NCBI GenBank assembly: GCA_012964275.1
Contig: DTUG01000114.1
Coordinates: 1-12,716, forward strand
Source: Fidelibacterota bacterium
GTDB lineage: Bacteria > Fidelibacterota > Marinisomatia > Marinisomatales > UBA1611
Length of the DNA stretch: 12,716 nucleotides
Direction: 5' to 3'
Each line of letters starts with the position of its first letter. The stretch's first letter is position 1. Of this stretch, positions 1 through 6,657 are shown piece after piece. The notes beneath the pieces are model-generated. The model was not told the origin of the DNA. It made no database searches and worked only from the letters and a program-made list of their open reading frames with translations. Position numbers and translations under genes: made by a program.

Positions 1-2
1 AA

Positions 3-875
3 CTCAATGGGGAAATCATCGGTTTGGATTCTCGGCAGATCTATAAAGGTATGCCACATGGTACAGCCCAGCCGACAGAAAAAGAGAAAAAAGGAATTCC
101 GCATCACTTATTTGGATTTCGAGATCCATGGAGACCTATATCAGCGGGCGAGTACGCGAAGTTGATCCAAGAAAAAGTTCTGGGGATTGATCAAAGGGGT
201 CATACTCCCATTATCTGTGGCGGAGCGGGGCTTTACTATCGGGCAATCACCAAAGGCATTTTTGAAGGTAGCGTTTCTGACCTACCTACCCGGGGACGGT
301 TAGAGCAAGCCTACGAAGAAGATCCGGCAACTTTATTAGAACGTCTCAGGTCTGTTGACCCGGATTATGCGCAGATCGTCCACATCAATAACAAAAAACG
401 GCTGGTTCGAGCGTTGGAGATTTATGAAGCCACAGGAAAACCACCAAGCCAGCATTTTAACGAACAGGATGAGAACCAAACTTCCGTCCTGGATCTTTTT
501 CCAGTTTTGCTCTGCATGGAAAAAGATTTTTTGAATGATAGGATCAACCAAAGGACTAAACAGATGCTTGCATCAGGATGGATTGATGAGGTTAAAACAC
601 TCTTAGAGAAACAAAATGAATTGGACTCATCTTTCCCTGGATTAGATTCTATTGGTTATAAACAGATCCAAGCATATTTAAAAGGTGAAATGACTGAGCA
701 TGGCATGGAGGAAGATATTGCTCTTAGAACACGGCAATTCTCCCGCCGTCAGGTTAAATGGTTTCGAAAGGAAAAAATAGAGTTTTCTGTAGATATGTCC
801 CATTTAGATCGGGATAAAGTATCTGGAATTATTTCCGATATATATAACTGTCTTACAGTACGAAACCAAGTGTGA
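3..875 (+). CDS. miaA: tRNA dimethylallyltransferase (MiaA), 5' end outside the window
   Basis: Transfers a dimethylallyl group to N6 of A37 in tRNAs that read codons starting with U. The reading frame is open from the left edge, so the gene is cut by the window; about 290 residues are visible and the N-terminal P-loop is missing. Family motifs seen: DSRQIYKGM followed by GTAQPT near the left edge (MiaA substrate-binding loop), GGAGLYYRAI (family GGTGLY), a KRLVRALEIYEATGKP block, SIGYKQIQAYLKG, and RTRQFSRRQVKWFRKE, which matches the family (T/K)RQxxKRQxxWFR tRNA-binding segment. The TTG at 24 is internal to the conserved DSRQIY region and is not the real start. The gene converges on a minus-strand lipoprotein gene, with a shared terminator between them. 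The identification is secure. Confidence 0.96.
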   Translation, partial: LNGEIIGLDSRQIYKGMPHGTAQPTEKEKKGIPHHLFGFRDPWRPISAGEYAKLIQEKVLGIDQRGHTPIICGGAGLYYRAITKGIFEGSVSDLPTRGRLEQAYEEDPATLLERLRSVDPDYAQIVHINNKKRLVRALEIYEATGKPPSQHFNEQDENQTSVLDLFPVLLCMEKDFLNDRINQRTKQMLASGWIDEVKTLLEKQNELDSSFPGLDSIGYKQIQAYLKGEMTEHGMEEDIALRTRQFSRRQVKWFRKEKIEFSVDMSHLDRDKVSGIISDIYNCLTVRNQV

Positions 876-926
876 CCTGGTAATAGAAGGGTAACTATCT
901 TGATTTAAAGTTAGTTTATATAAACA

Positions 927-952
927 AAAAAGGGGCTGTGAAGCCCCTTTTT
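927..952. terminator. bidirectional intrinsic terminator between miaA and the lipoprotein gene
   Basis: An 11-bp inverted repeat, AAAAAGGGGCT / AGCCCCTTTTT, encloses the 4-nt loop GTGA. The A-tract on one side and T-tract on the other give a U-run in both transcripts, so it can end miaA on the plus strand and the converging lipoprotein gene on the minus strand. Confidence 0.9.
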
Positions 953-979
953 AATGAACTGCATATTTATATATTTCTA

Positions 980-1912
980 TTAACCACGGTTTCCCCAACG
1001 GGTATGTTTCATGAAACGACGGGTCAATGCGCGGTGGATCTCTATGATCTCTTTCTGTGTCTGTGTAAAGACAGACTCGCGTCTATCGTGACTGCCTGAT
1101 ATGATGGTAACCACTGCACTGCGGTATACATCCACTGTATAGGAACCATCTATATACTCTTCCCGAAGTGTTTTCAGGTCGGTCTTGAAATCTTCATGAA
1201 TATTTTCCAATGTGGTAATTTGATCATCTGTCATCCCAAGTGCATTATACATTGCCTTTTTGATCTCTTCCGGATCACTGGCAAATCGACCCCAGCCTCT
1301 TCTGCCGCGCCGCCAACGCCGGTCTTCGTCATCCCTGTTCTCCAGTAAAATTGCTTTTTGATCATCGGTAAGCAGGATTTCCATCTCAGTGCGGAACCAT
1401 TCCATGATACCCATCAATTCAAATCGGAAAACTATAAGTTCAATGTTCCCATTATTTATCTGGTCAATCAATGACTCAATCGCAGTTCTTTTATACTCAA
1501 TTAATGCATCATAGGTTTCCAACTGGTCATCATTGAGTATGGATCTCAGGTATAGGTCCATCCGTTGAAATCGTTCTAACCGTTTAAAATGATAGTCATT
1601 TTCTTCCGAAAGGATAGTTAGATCAAAGTCACTTGGAGGCGCCAGTAATAACAGTTTTTGCTCCAATGTCAGATTTTCGTGAAGATAAGCAGCCAATTTC
1701 CATAGGGCAGCAGGATCTGGATGAAAATCTTTTCCTCTTCCTAGTGAGGCTCGCGCAGAAGACCTTTGCTCAGAATCGAAATCAAGTTCCGAATCCAATT
1801 CCTGGATCAGGTATTCAAATTCTGGAGGCGTAGCTTCTTCATTATTCCCAAATCTCGCACATCCCTGTGCCAGAAATAGAATGACAAATGGTAAAATAAT
1901 TAGTTTTTTCAT
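980..1912 (-). CDS. lipoprotein with repeated LTxxQ (Spy/CpxP-like) motifs
   Basis: A 310-residue predicted lipoprotein. Residues 1-18 form a signal peptide (MKK, hydrophobic stretch, lipobox LAQGC) with Cys18 as the lipidation site. The start at 1912 is preferred over an in-frame ATG at 1948 because it puts the signal peptide at the N terminus and has AAGG 7 nt upstream. The mature part is charged and helical, with five LTxxQ-like motifs: LTLEQ 81-85, LNDDQ 126-130, LTDDQ 181-185, MTDDQ 227-231 and FTQTQ 282-286. Spacings alternate 45/55/46/55, and residues about 118-190 align by eye with 219-291, so the protein looks internally duplicated. An Arg/Trp/Gly-rich linker lies at 199-210. LTxxQ motifs mark Spy/CpxP and zinc-resistance-type periplasmic proteins that bind unfolded proteins or metals. 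Function here is inferred from the motif only. Monocistronic, convergent with miaA. Confidence 0.75.
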   Translation of the reverse strand: MKKLIILPFVILFLAQGCARFGNNEEATPPEFEYLIQELDSELDFDSEQRSSARASLGRGKDFHPDPAALWKLAAYLHENLTLEQKLLLLAPPSDFDLTILSEENDYHFKRLERFQRMDLYLRSILNDDQLETYDALIEYKRTAIESLIDQINNGNIELIVFRFELMGIMEWFRTEMEILLTDDQKAILLENRDDEDRRWRRGRRGWGRFASDPEEIKKAMYNALGMTDDQITTLENIHEDFKTDLKTLREEYIDGSYTVDVYRSAVVTIISGSHDRRESVFTQTQKEIIEIHRALTRRFMKHTRWGNRG

Positions 1913-1983
1913 GGAGTCACCTTCTAGATGTTTTCTCTTTTGACACACTATTCAAATGGAAGTTAAAAAGGAATATATATATT

Positions 1984-2012
1984 TTGTTGGATTTAATGCT
2001 AGCATCTATATT
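1984..2012 (+). promoter_or_regulatory. candidate promoter of the pyrRBC operon
   Basis: TTGTTG (1984-1989), a 17-nt spacer and TATATT (2007-2012) would start transcription near 2019, just upstream of the PyrR-binding element. A consensus TTGACA at 1940-1945 with a weak TAAAAA (1964-1969) is an alternative upstream promoter. Both are read by eye against the sigma-70 consensus, which may not fit this lineage well. Confidence 0.3.
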
Positions 2013-2026
2013 CCGGGCCAGTTATA

Positions 2027-2079
2027 CCCTTTAAATCGGTTCGGAGAGACCGGCAAGGGCAGGGAATTGACCTCCGAGC
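2027..2079 (+). promoter_or_regulatory. PyrR-binding RNA element and antiterminator (pyr attenuator)
   Basis: The lower stem CCCTT (2027-2031) pairs with AAGGG (2055-2059). A TAAAT-type internal bulge follows, then an upper stem GGTT (2038-2041) / GACC (2048-2051) closing the hexaloop CGGAGA (2042-2047). This fits the known PyrR binding-loop form ARUCCNGNGAGGYU: the CNGNGA loop is kept and the stem bases differ in a pairing-preserving way. The alternative antiterminator pairs GTTCGGAG (2039-2046) with CTCCGAGC (2072-2079), 8 pairs including one wobble. It cannot coexist with the PyrR hairpin or with the downstream terminator. Expected behaviour, from the known PyrR mechanism: UMP-bound PyrR stabilises the hairpin, frees the terminator and lowers pyr expression. 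Confidence 0.88.
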
Positions 2080-2116
2080 GAGTGTATTGTGGAACTCTGC
2101 CCGGGGGTTTTTTTTT
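2070..2116 (+). terminator. pyr leader attenuator terminator
   Basis: The 5' arm (2071-2083, CCTCCGAGCGAGT) pairs with the 3' arm (2094-2107, ACTCTGCCCGGGGG) around a 10-nt loop, with one A-C mismatch, one bulged T and one wobble. Nine T residues (2108-2116) follow directly. The 5' arm is the same segment used by the antiterminator, so the two folds exclude each other. The G run in the 3' arm is also the only Shine-Dalgarno-like sequence for an ATG at 2119. Confidence 0.88.
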
Positions 2117-2136
2117 AAATGGATGAGAATAATTTG

Positions 2137-2679
2137 ATGGAAAATCAAAAACAGATCATGGATCAAGAGACAATCACACGTAAAGTGATACGTATCAGCC
2201 ATGAGATCGTTGAAAAGAATCAGGCCGTAGAAGATCTAGTACTGATCGGGATACGCAATCGTGGGGCACCACTATCCATGCGTATAAGGGATAAAATAAT
2301 GGAAATCACCAATATTGAGTTGCCTTTGGGATCTTTAGACATCACTTTTCACAGAGATGATTTCCGTGAGCGGCTGGTGATGCCTCAGATCAAGGGTACA
2401 GACATAGATTTTTCCTTGGATGGGAGAGTGGTAATTCTTATTGATGATGTCTTATATACCGGCCGCACGATCCGTGCTGCCCTGGATGAATTGAACAGTT
2501 TTGGACGTCCATCAGCAGTGCAATTGGCTGTATTAGTAGATCGTGGTCATAGAGAATTGCCTATACGCGCTGACTTCGTTGGTAAAAATATCCCCACCCA
2601 CGAGGGTGAGCATGTGGCTGTGCGACTCCAGGAAAGTGATGATCGGGAGGGTGTATTTCTGATCAGAGTTAGTGATTAG
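2137..2679 (+). CDS. pyrR: bifunctional pyr operon regulator / uracil phosphoribosyltransferase PyrR
   Basis: PyrR binds pyr leader RNA in response to UMP/UTP versus PRPP, and often has weak uracil phosphoribosyltransferase activity. The PRPP-binding loop IDDVLYTGRT lies at about residues 102-111, followed by the diagnostic C-terminal block LAVLVDRGHRELPIRADFVGKNIPT; LDITFHRDD matches the family DITLYRDD. From the ATG at 2137 the protein is 180 residues and its N terminus (MENQKQIMDQ) lines up with Bacillus PyrR. GGATGAG at 2121-2127 could be its ribosome site. The in-frame ATG at 2119 would add six residues and sits two bases after the terminator T-tract; it cannot be excluded. It is the first gene after a PyrR-type leader, which argues for autogenous control. 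pyrB follows after 3 nt. Confidence 0.95.
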   Translation: MENQKQIMDQETITRKVIRISHEIVEKNQAVEDLVLIGIRNRGAPLSMRIRDKIMEITNIELPLGSLDITFHRDDFRERLVMPQIKGTDIDFSLDGRVVILIDDVLYTGRTIRAALDELNSFGRPSAVQLAVLVDRGHRELPIRADFVGKNIPTHEGEHVAVRLQESDDREGVFLIRVSD

Positions 2680-2682
2680 GCC

Positions 2683-3621
2683 ATGCTTCAGCAAAAACAT
2701 CTCTTGGGGTTAGAAGGTTATCCGCAGGAAGATATCCAAGCTATAATAGATACAGCGTTTAATTTCCGGGAAGTTCTGGATCGCCCAATTAAAAAAGTAC
2801 CTTCTCTTCAAGGAATCACTATAGTAAACCTTTTTTTTGAAAATTCAACCCGCACGAGAATCAGTTTTGAACTGGCCCAGAAAAGACTCAGTGCTGACAC
2901 AGTAAATTTTTCAGCTTCATCCAGCAGTTTAAAAAAAGGCGAAAGTTTCAAGGATACGGTCCAGAATATCGAGGCCATGAAGATTGATGCCGTGGTGATG
3001 CGGCACCCCGCACCGGGAGCGCCAAGGCATTTAACCGAATTTATTGATGCTGTGGTTATCAATGCCGGTGATGGCACCCATGAACATCCAACTCAGGCGA
3101 TTCTGGATATGATGACCCTCTATGAGAAATTCGGAAAAATCAAAGGTTTAAAGATTGGAATCATTGGCGATATCTCCCATAGCCGGGTGGCTCTCAGCAA
3201 TATTTACGGTTTGATATCCATGGGTGCAGAAGTGATCTTGTGCGGGCCAGCCCACCTGATACCACCCTATATAACTGATTTGGGTGTCAAAATAAATTAT
3301 AATCTCGATGAAGTGTTGGAATGGGCAGATGCATTAAATGTGCTTAGAGTCCAGAATGAGCGGATGGGAGTAGGTCTGATACCTTCTACACGGGAATATC
3401 GTGCACTCTTTGGTATCACTGAAGAGCGACTGGAAAAACACGCAAAAGAAATTGTGATTATGCACCCGGGCCCCATGAACCGGGGTGTTGAAATAGATAG
3501 TGCCGTAGCGGACAGTGATCAGGCTATTATTCTGGACCAGGTTTTGAATGGTGTTGCATCCAGAATGGCAATTCTTTATTTGTTACTAGGTGGGAAATAT
3601 GAGGATAAGGATATCAAATGA
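2683..3621 (+). CDS. pyrB: aspartate carbamoyltransferase catalytic subunit
   Basis: Condenses carbamoyl phosphate with aspartate to carbamoyl-aspartate, the first committed step of pyrimidine synthesis. At 312 residues it has the usual length for a catalytic chain. Seen: the carbamoyl-phosphate loop FFENSTRTR (STRTR at residues 55-59), SSLKKGES around Lys84, HPTQAILDMMTL (HPTQ 135-138), GDISHSRVALSN (about 162-173), RVQ at 222-224, and HPGPMNRG (261-268). The start at 2683 lies 3 nt after the pyrR stop with only a weak TAGG upstream, so translational coupling is likely. The stop overlaps the pyrC start (ATGA). No regulatory subunit gene (pyrI) lies nearby, so E. coli-type CTP allostery is not supported here; control is more likely by the PyrR leader. 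Confidence 0.97.
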   Translation: MLQQKHLLGLEGYPQEDIQAIIDTAFNFREVLDRPIKKVPSLQGITIVNLFFENSTRTRISFELAQKRLSADTVNFSASSSSLKKGESFKDTVQNIEAMKIDAVVMRHPAPGAPRHLTEFIDAVVINAGDGTHEHPTQAILDMMTLYEKFGKIKGLKIGIIGDISHSRVALSNIYGLISMGAEVILCGPAHLIPPYITDLGVKINYNLDEVLEWADALNVLRVQNERMGVGLIPSTREYRALFGITEERLEKHAKEIVIMHPGPMNRGVEIDSAVADSDQAIILDQVLNGVASRMAILYLLLGGKYEDKDIK

Positions 3622-4907
3622 AGATTAGCAGCCAGCCAGAAAAAGTACTTTTTCAAAATGGTGAAATCCTGGATCCCGTCAAGAAAACCATCAAACCTGG
3701 CGGAGTACTGGTCATCGATGGAAAAATAGCTGATACTGGCAGAATTGAGACACCTGATGATGCAAAAGTATTTGATTGTAAAAATTTGGTGATCACGCAC
3801 GGATTTTGTGATCTGCATGTTCATTTTCGTGAGCCGGGAAGGGAAGATAAAGAAACGCTACAAACGGGGTCTAGGGCAGCCATGGCCGGAGGTTTTACCC
3901 GCGTTTGTGCTATGCCTAATACCAATCCGCCCTTGGATTCACCAGAAGCGGTGAGTTTTATCCAGGAAAAATCCGGATCCTGCCCTGTTCACATACATCC
4001 TATAGGTGCGGTCAGTAAAGGTCAAAAGGGGAAGGAATTGACTGAGATGGGTCTCATGAAGGACATGGGTGCAGTGGCATTTAGTGATGATGGTTTGCCC
4101 ATCCAAGATGGGTCAGTTATGCGCCGGGCTCTGGAATATGCCACCATGCTGGATGTGCCGATTATCAATCATGCTGAGGATGAGTGTTTACGGGCGGATG
4201 GGGTCATGAATGAAAGTGTGGTTTCTAATCATCTGGGGCTTCCAGGAAATCCTGCAGTAGCAGAATCAACTATGGTTCATCGGGACCTGGAGTTATCAGA
4301 ATTGACGGGAGCTAAATTACACGTACCCCATGTCAGTACAGTTGATGCAATAGATTATATTAACGGGATGAAATCCAAGAATAGCAAGGTCACAGCGGAA
4401 GTCACCCCGCACCACCTATATTTCAATCATGAAGCGCTGTCTTTCTTTAATACTCATTTGAAGGTAGCGCCGCCCATACGATCGGAGAATGATCGTCAGT
4501 CATTGATAGCTGCTGTGAAAGATGGAACCATTGACTGTATTGCAACTGACCATGCTCCCCATACCATACAGGATAAAGAAACTACATTTGACCTTGCTGC
4601 TTTTGGTATGATCGGTCTGGAATCCTGTTTTGGGGTGGTAAAAAAGGTTCTGGTAGATGATGCCAGCCTTGATTTGATTTCCCTAATAAGCATGATGACG
4701 GTAAAGCCCAGGAATATCATGGGTTTTGATTCAGACCTGTTTAAAAAGGGTGTCGCTGCAGAATTAGTTGTTTTTGATCCAAATGAATCCTGGACCTTTC
4801 ATCGGAGGAATGTTTACTCCCGTTCCATCAATTCACCTTTTTATGGTAAAGACCTATCCGGTAGAGTCAAATGTACTATTTCGAAAGGGCAATGGACCCA
4901 TAATTGA
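3618..4907 (+). CDS. pyrC: dihydroorotase, class I (Asp-type, class I-beta)
   Basis: Cyclises carbamoyl-aspartate to dihydroorotate, the step after PyrB. It is a 429-residue amidohydrolase. Metal-site motifs in order: DLHVHFREPG (His67, His69; substrate Arg71), MPNTNPP (99-105), FSDDG (Asp157/158), INHAED (His185), VPHVS (His238), and ATDHAPH (catalytic Asp311). The Asp at FSDDG replaces the carboxylated Lys of other dihydroorotases, as in the Aquifex and Bacillus class I-beta enzymes. The start overlaps the pyrB stop by 4 nt, so the two are translationally coupled and made together. Aquifex class I-beta dihydroorotase forms a complex with aspartate carbamoyltransferase; a similar complex here is only a possibility. 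The first two amino-acid motifs leave no doubt about family membership. Confidence 0.97.
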   Translation: MKISSQPEKVLFQNGEILDPVKKTIKPGGVLVIDGKIADTGRIETPDDAKVFDCKNLVITHGFCDLHVHFREPGREDKETLQTGSRAAMAGGFTRVCAMPNTNPPLDSPEAVSFIQEKSGSCPVHIHPIGAVSKGQKGKELTEMGLMKDMGAVAFSDDGLPIQDGSVMRRALEYATMLDVPIINHAEDECLRADGVMNESVVSNHLGLPGNPAVAESTMVHRDLELSELTGAKLHVPHVSTVDAIDYINGMKSKNSKVTAEVTPHHLYFNHEALSFFNTHLKVAPPIRSENDRQSLIAAVKDGTIDCIATDHAPHTIQDKETTFDLAAFGMIGLESCFGVVKKVLVDDASLDLISLISMMTVKPRNIMGFDSDLFKKGVAAELVVFDPNESWTFHRRNVYSRSINSPFYGKDLSGRVKCTISKGQWTHN

Positions 4908-4933
4908 TATTTGTAGATGTTGCTGAATAAACA

Positions 4934-4960
4934 TTGGCACTTTTTTATAGAAATTCTAAT
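4934..4960 (+). promoter_or_regulatory. weak candidate promoter before rplM
   Basis: The 78-nt gap between pyrC and rplM contains TTGGCA (4934-4939) with TCTAAT (4955-4960) at 15-nt spacing; TTGCTG (4920-4925) with TATAGA (4946-4951) at 20 nt is an alternative. Neither has ideal spacing. No hairpin terminator is visible in the gap, so rplM may be transcribed from pyrC read-through, its own promoter, or both. Confidence 0.22.
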
Positions 4961-4985
4961 TTCCGAGGCTATATTCGTTTAGAAA

Positions 4986-5414
4986 ATGAAAACTAAAACA
5001 TTAAAAATTTCTGAGATCAATAAGAACTGGTGGATTGCTGATGCAGAGAACAAAACTCTGGGCCGGTTTGCCAGCAAGATTGCCCAGGTGTTGAGAGGAA
5101 AACATAAAGTTAATTTTGCTCCTCATATGGACATGGGTGATTGTGTTGTGGTTGTTAATGCAGAGAAGGTTAGAGTGACGGGAAAGAAGGAATCTGATAA
5201 GACCTATTTTCGGCATACTGGATACCCCGGGGGAGGCAAAGTAGTTCATTTTTCACACCTTCGCCGGACACATCCAGAACGTATTCTAGAAAACGCAGTA
5301 AAGGGAATGCTGCCCCATAATCGGTTGGGACGTAGAATAATGAGGCACCTGAAAGTCTATGCGGGGGCAGATCACCCTCATATTGCCCAAAAACCACAGG
5401 TGTTGGAGATTTAA
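4986..5414 (+). CDS. rplM: 50S ribosomal protein L13
   Basis: A 142-residue large-subunit protein that binds 23S rRNA and is an early assembly protein. Full-length match: WWIADAENKTLGRFASKIAQVLRGK near the N terminus, HTGYPGG in the middle, and the L13 signature region KGMLPHNRLGRRIMRHLKVYAG followed by DHPH near the C terminus. The ATG at 4986 has no Shine-Dalgarno sequence at normal distance; the nearest purine run, GAGG at 4965-4968, is 17 nt away. First gene of the translation cluster; rpsI follows with a single base between stop and start. The L13-S9 pair is conserved in nearly all bacteria. Confidence 0.98.
   Translation: MKTKTLKISEINKNWWIADAENKTLGRFASKIAQVLRGKHKVNFAPHMDMGDCVVVVNAEKVRVTGKKESDKTYFRHTGYPGGGKVVHFSHLRRTHPERILENAVKGMLPHNRLGRRIMRHLKVYAGADHPHIAQKPQVLEI
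5405..5408 (+). promoter_or_regulatory. ribosome-binding site that fixes the TTG start of rpsI
   Basis: GGAG lies inside the last codons of rplM, 7 nt before TTG at 5416. It supports TTG as the rpsI start rather than the upstream ATG at 5359, which would overlap rplM by over 50 nt and give an N-terminal extension foreign to S9. Confidence 0.75.
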
Positions 5415-5415
5415 T

Positions 5416-5814
5416 TTGGCGCAAAATGTATTGTATAGAGGAACTGGGAGACGTAAAAGTTCTATAGCGCGTGTTTGTATCATTTCCCCCGGTAAAGGTG
5501 AAATTTCAATCAATGGACGATCATTTCGGGATTATGTATGTCGAGATACCTTAGCCACAATTGTCAAGCAACCATTGGTTGCTGTAGATGCCGAAAAAAA
5601 TTATAATATTAAGGTCAATGTTTCCGGTGGGGGTTTAACAGGTCAGGCTGGCGCGATCCGCCTTGGGATTTCCAGGGCGCTTCTGAATATAAATTCAGAT
5701 TATCGCCCTGTTTTAAAATCAAAGGGTTTCCTTACTCGTGATGCCCGCAAAGTGGAGCGGCAAAAACCCGGTCAGCCAGGTGCCCGAAAAAAATTCCAAT
5801 TCTCAAAACGATAA
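5416..5814 (+). CDS. rpsI: 30S ribosomal protein S9, TTG start
   Basis: A small-subunit protein whose C-terminal tail reaches the P-site tRNA. From TTG at 5416 the product is 132 residues beginning MAQNVLYRGTGRRKSS, matching the usual S9 length (about 130) and the conserved YxGTGRRKSSxARV start. Other family blocks seen: VNVSGGGLTGQAGAIRLGISRAL, GFLTRDARKVERQKPG, and the invariant C terminus FSKR. An ATG at 5359 in the same frame would add 19 non-homologous residues and is rejected. The start is one base past the rplM stop, with GGAG 7 nt upstream, so the two genes are probably translationally coupled. Confidence 0.96.
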   Translation: MAQNVLYRGTGRRKSSIARVCIISPGKGEISINGRSFRDYVCRDTLATIVKQPLVAVDAEKNYNIKVNVSGGGLTGQAGAIRLGISRALLNINSDYRPVLKSKGFLTRDARKVERQKPGQPGARKKFQFSKR

Positions 5815-5820
5815 AGGAAA

Positions 5821-6657
5821 ATGACTGAAGTAAAATTTAAAGATTTGCTGGGAACCGGAGCCCATTTTGGGCATGTTACCAGAAAGTGGCACCCCAACTA
5901 TAAACCCTATATTCTAACGGAAAAGAATGGGGTACATATCATAAACCTGGAAGAAACTGTCACTGCTATCAATAAAGCCATAAGTTTTATCAAAGATGTA
6001 ATTGAAAAGAAAGGCGAGGTTCTTTTTGTTGGTACAAAAAAACAGGCCCGTGATATAGTTCAACAGGAGGCTGACCGTTGCGGGATGTTTTATATTGTTG
6101 AACGCTGGCTGGGAGGGACACTGACAAATTTTTCAACAATAAGAAAGAGTATCAAACGGCTAAAACTCCTTGAAAAAGAAGGCTCGAGCCTCTATGAAAA
6201 TCTCACTAAAAAGGAAACCCAGATGCTTAACCGGGAACGAGTCAAATTAGCTGACCAACATCGCGGCATCAAAGATATGCGGCGACTTCCTGATGCGGTT
6301 ATTGTTGTGGATGCGAATTATGAGGGGACAGCAATCAGAGAAGCAGCAAGTTTGGATATTCCGGCGGTGGCTATTGTGGATACAAATACGAATCCATTAC
6401 ACATTGATTATCCTATCCCGGCCAATGATGACTCGATTCGCACTATACAGCTTATAATGTCTGCCTTTTCCGATGTGATTATAGATGCAAAGGGTTTTGC
6501 AACAGTTGAATCTGATGGTGATGATGATACGTCAGATCCTGTGAATGAATCAGTAAAGGCTACTGATGTGGAGAAAGTAGAAAGTTCAGAAGATGAACAT
6601 TCTGGTGAAAATATCGAGGCACTATCACAGGAAAAATCTATTGAAGAGGAAGAATGA
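5821..6657 (+). CDS. rpsB: 30S ribosomal protein S2 with acidic C-terminal tail
   Basis: A small-subunit protein needed for late 30S assembly and docking of S1. The core (residues 1 to about 225) shows LLGTGAHFGHVTRKWHPNYKPYI, VLFVGTKKQARDIV, ERWLGGTLTNFSTIRKSI, and PDAVIVVDANYEGTAIREA followed by DTNTNP and IPANDDSIRTIQLI, all standard S2 blocks. After it, about 50 residues are rich in Asp, Glu and Ser and end in EEEE. Acidic S2 tails occur in other bacteria; this one has no recognisable domain. AAAGGA ends only 2 nt before the ATG, a tight spacing. The tsf reading frame begins in the rpsB stop (ATGA overlap). Confidence 0.97.
   Translation: MTEVKFKDLLGTGAHFGHVTRKWHPNYKPYILTEKNGVHIINLEETVTAINKAISFIKDVIEKKGEVLFVGTKKQARDIVQQEADRCGMFYIVERWLGGTLTNFSTIRKSIKRLKLLEKEGSSLYENLTKKETQMLNRERVKLADQHRGIKDMRRLPDAVIVVDANYEGTAIREAASLDIPAVAIVDTNTNPLHIDYPIPANDDSIRTIQLIMSAFSDVIIDAKGFATVESDGDDDTSDPVNESVKATDVEKVESSEDEHSGENIEALSQEKSIEEEE

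Noticed and set aside
1913..1948. Upstream start (ATG at 1948) for the lipoprotein
   Set aside because: It would add 12 charged residues before the signal peptide; the ATG at 1912 has a good ribosome site and gives a proper lipoprotein N terminus.
2808..3077. Antisense open frames within pyrB, pyrC, rplM and nrdJ
   Set aside because: They are shadows of strongly conserved genes, lack ribosome sites and show no recognisable motifs.
5359..5415. ATG at 5359 as start of rpsI
   Set aside because: It would overlap rplM and add 19 residues unlike any S9; TTG 5416 matches the family start exactly.
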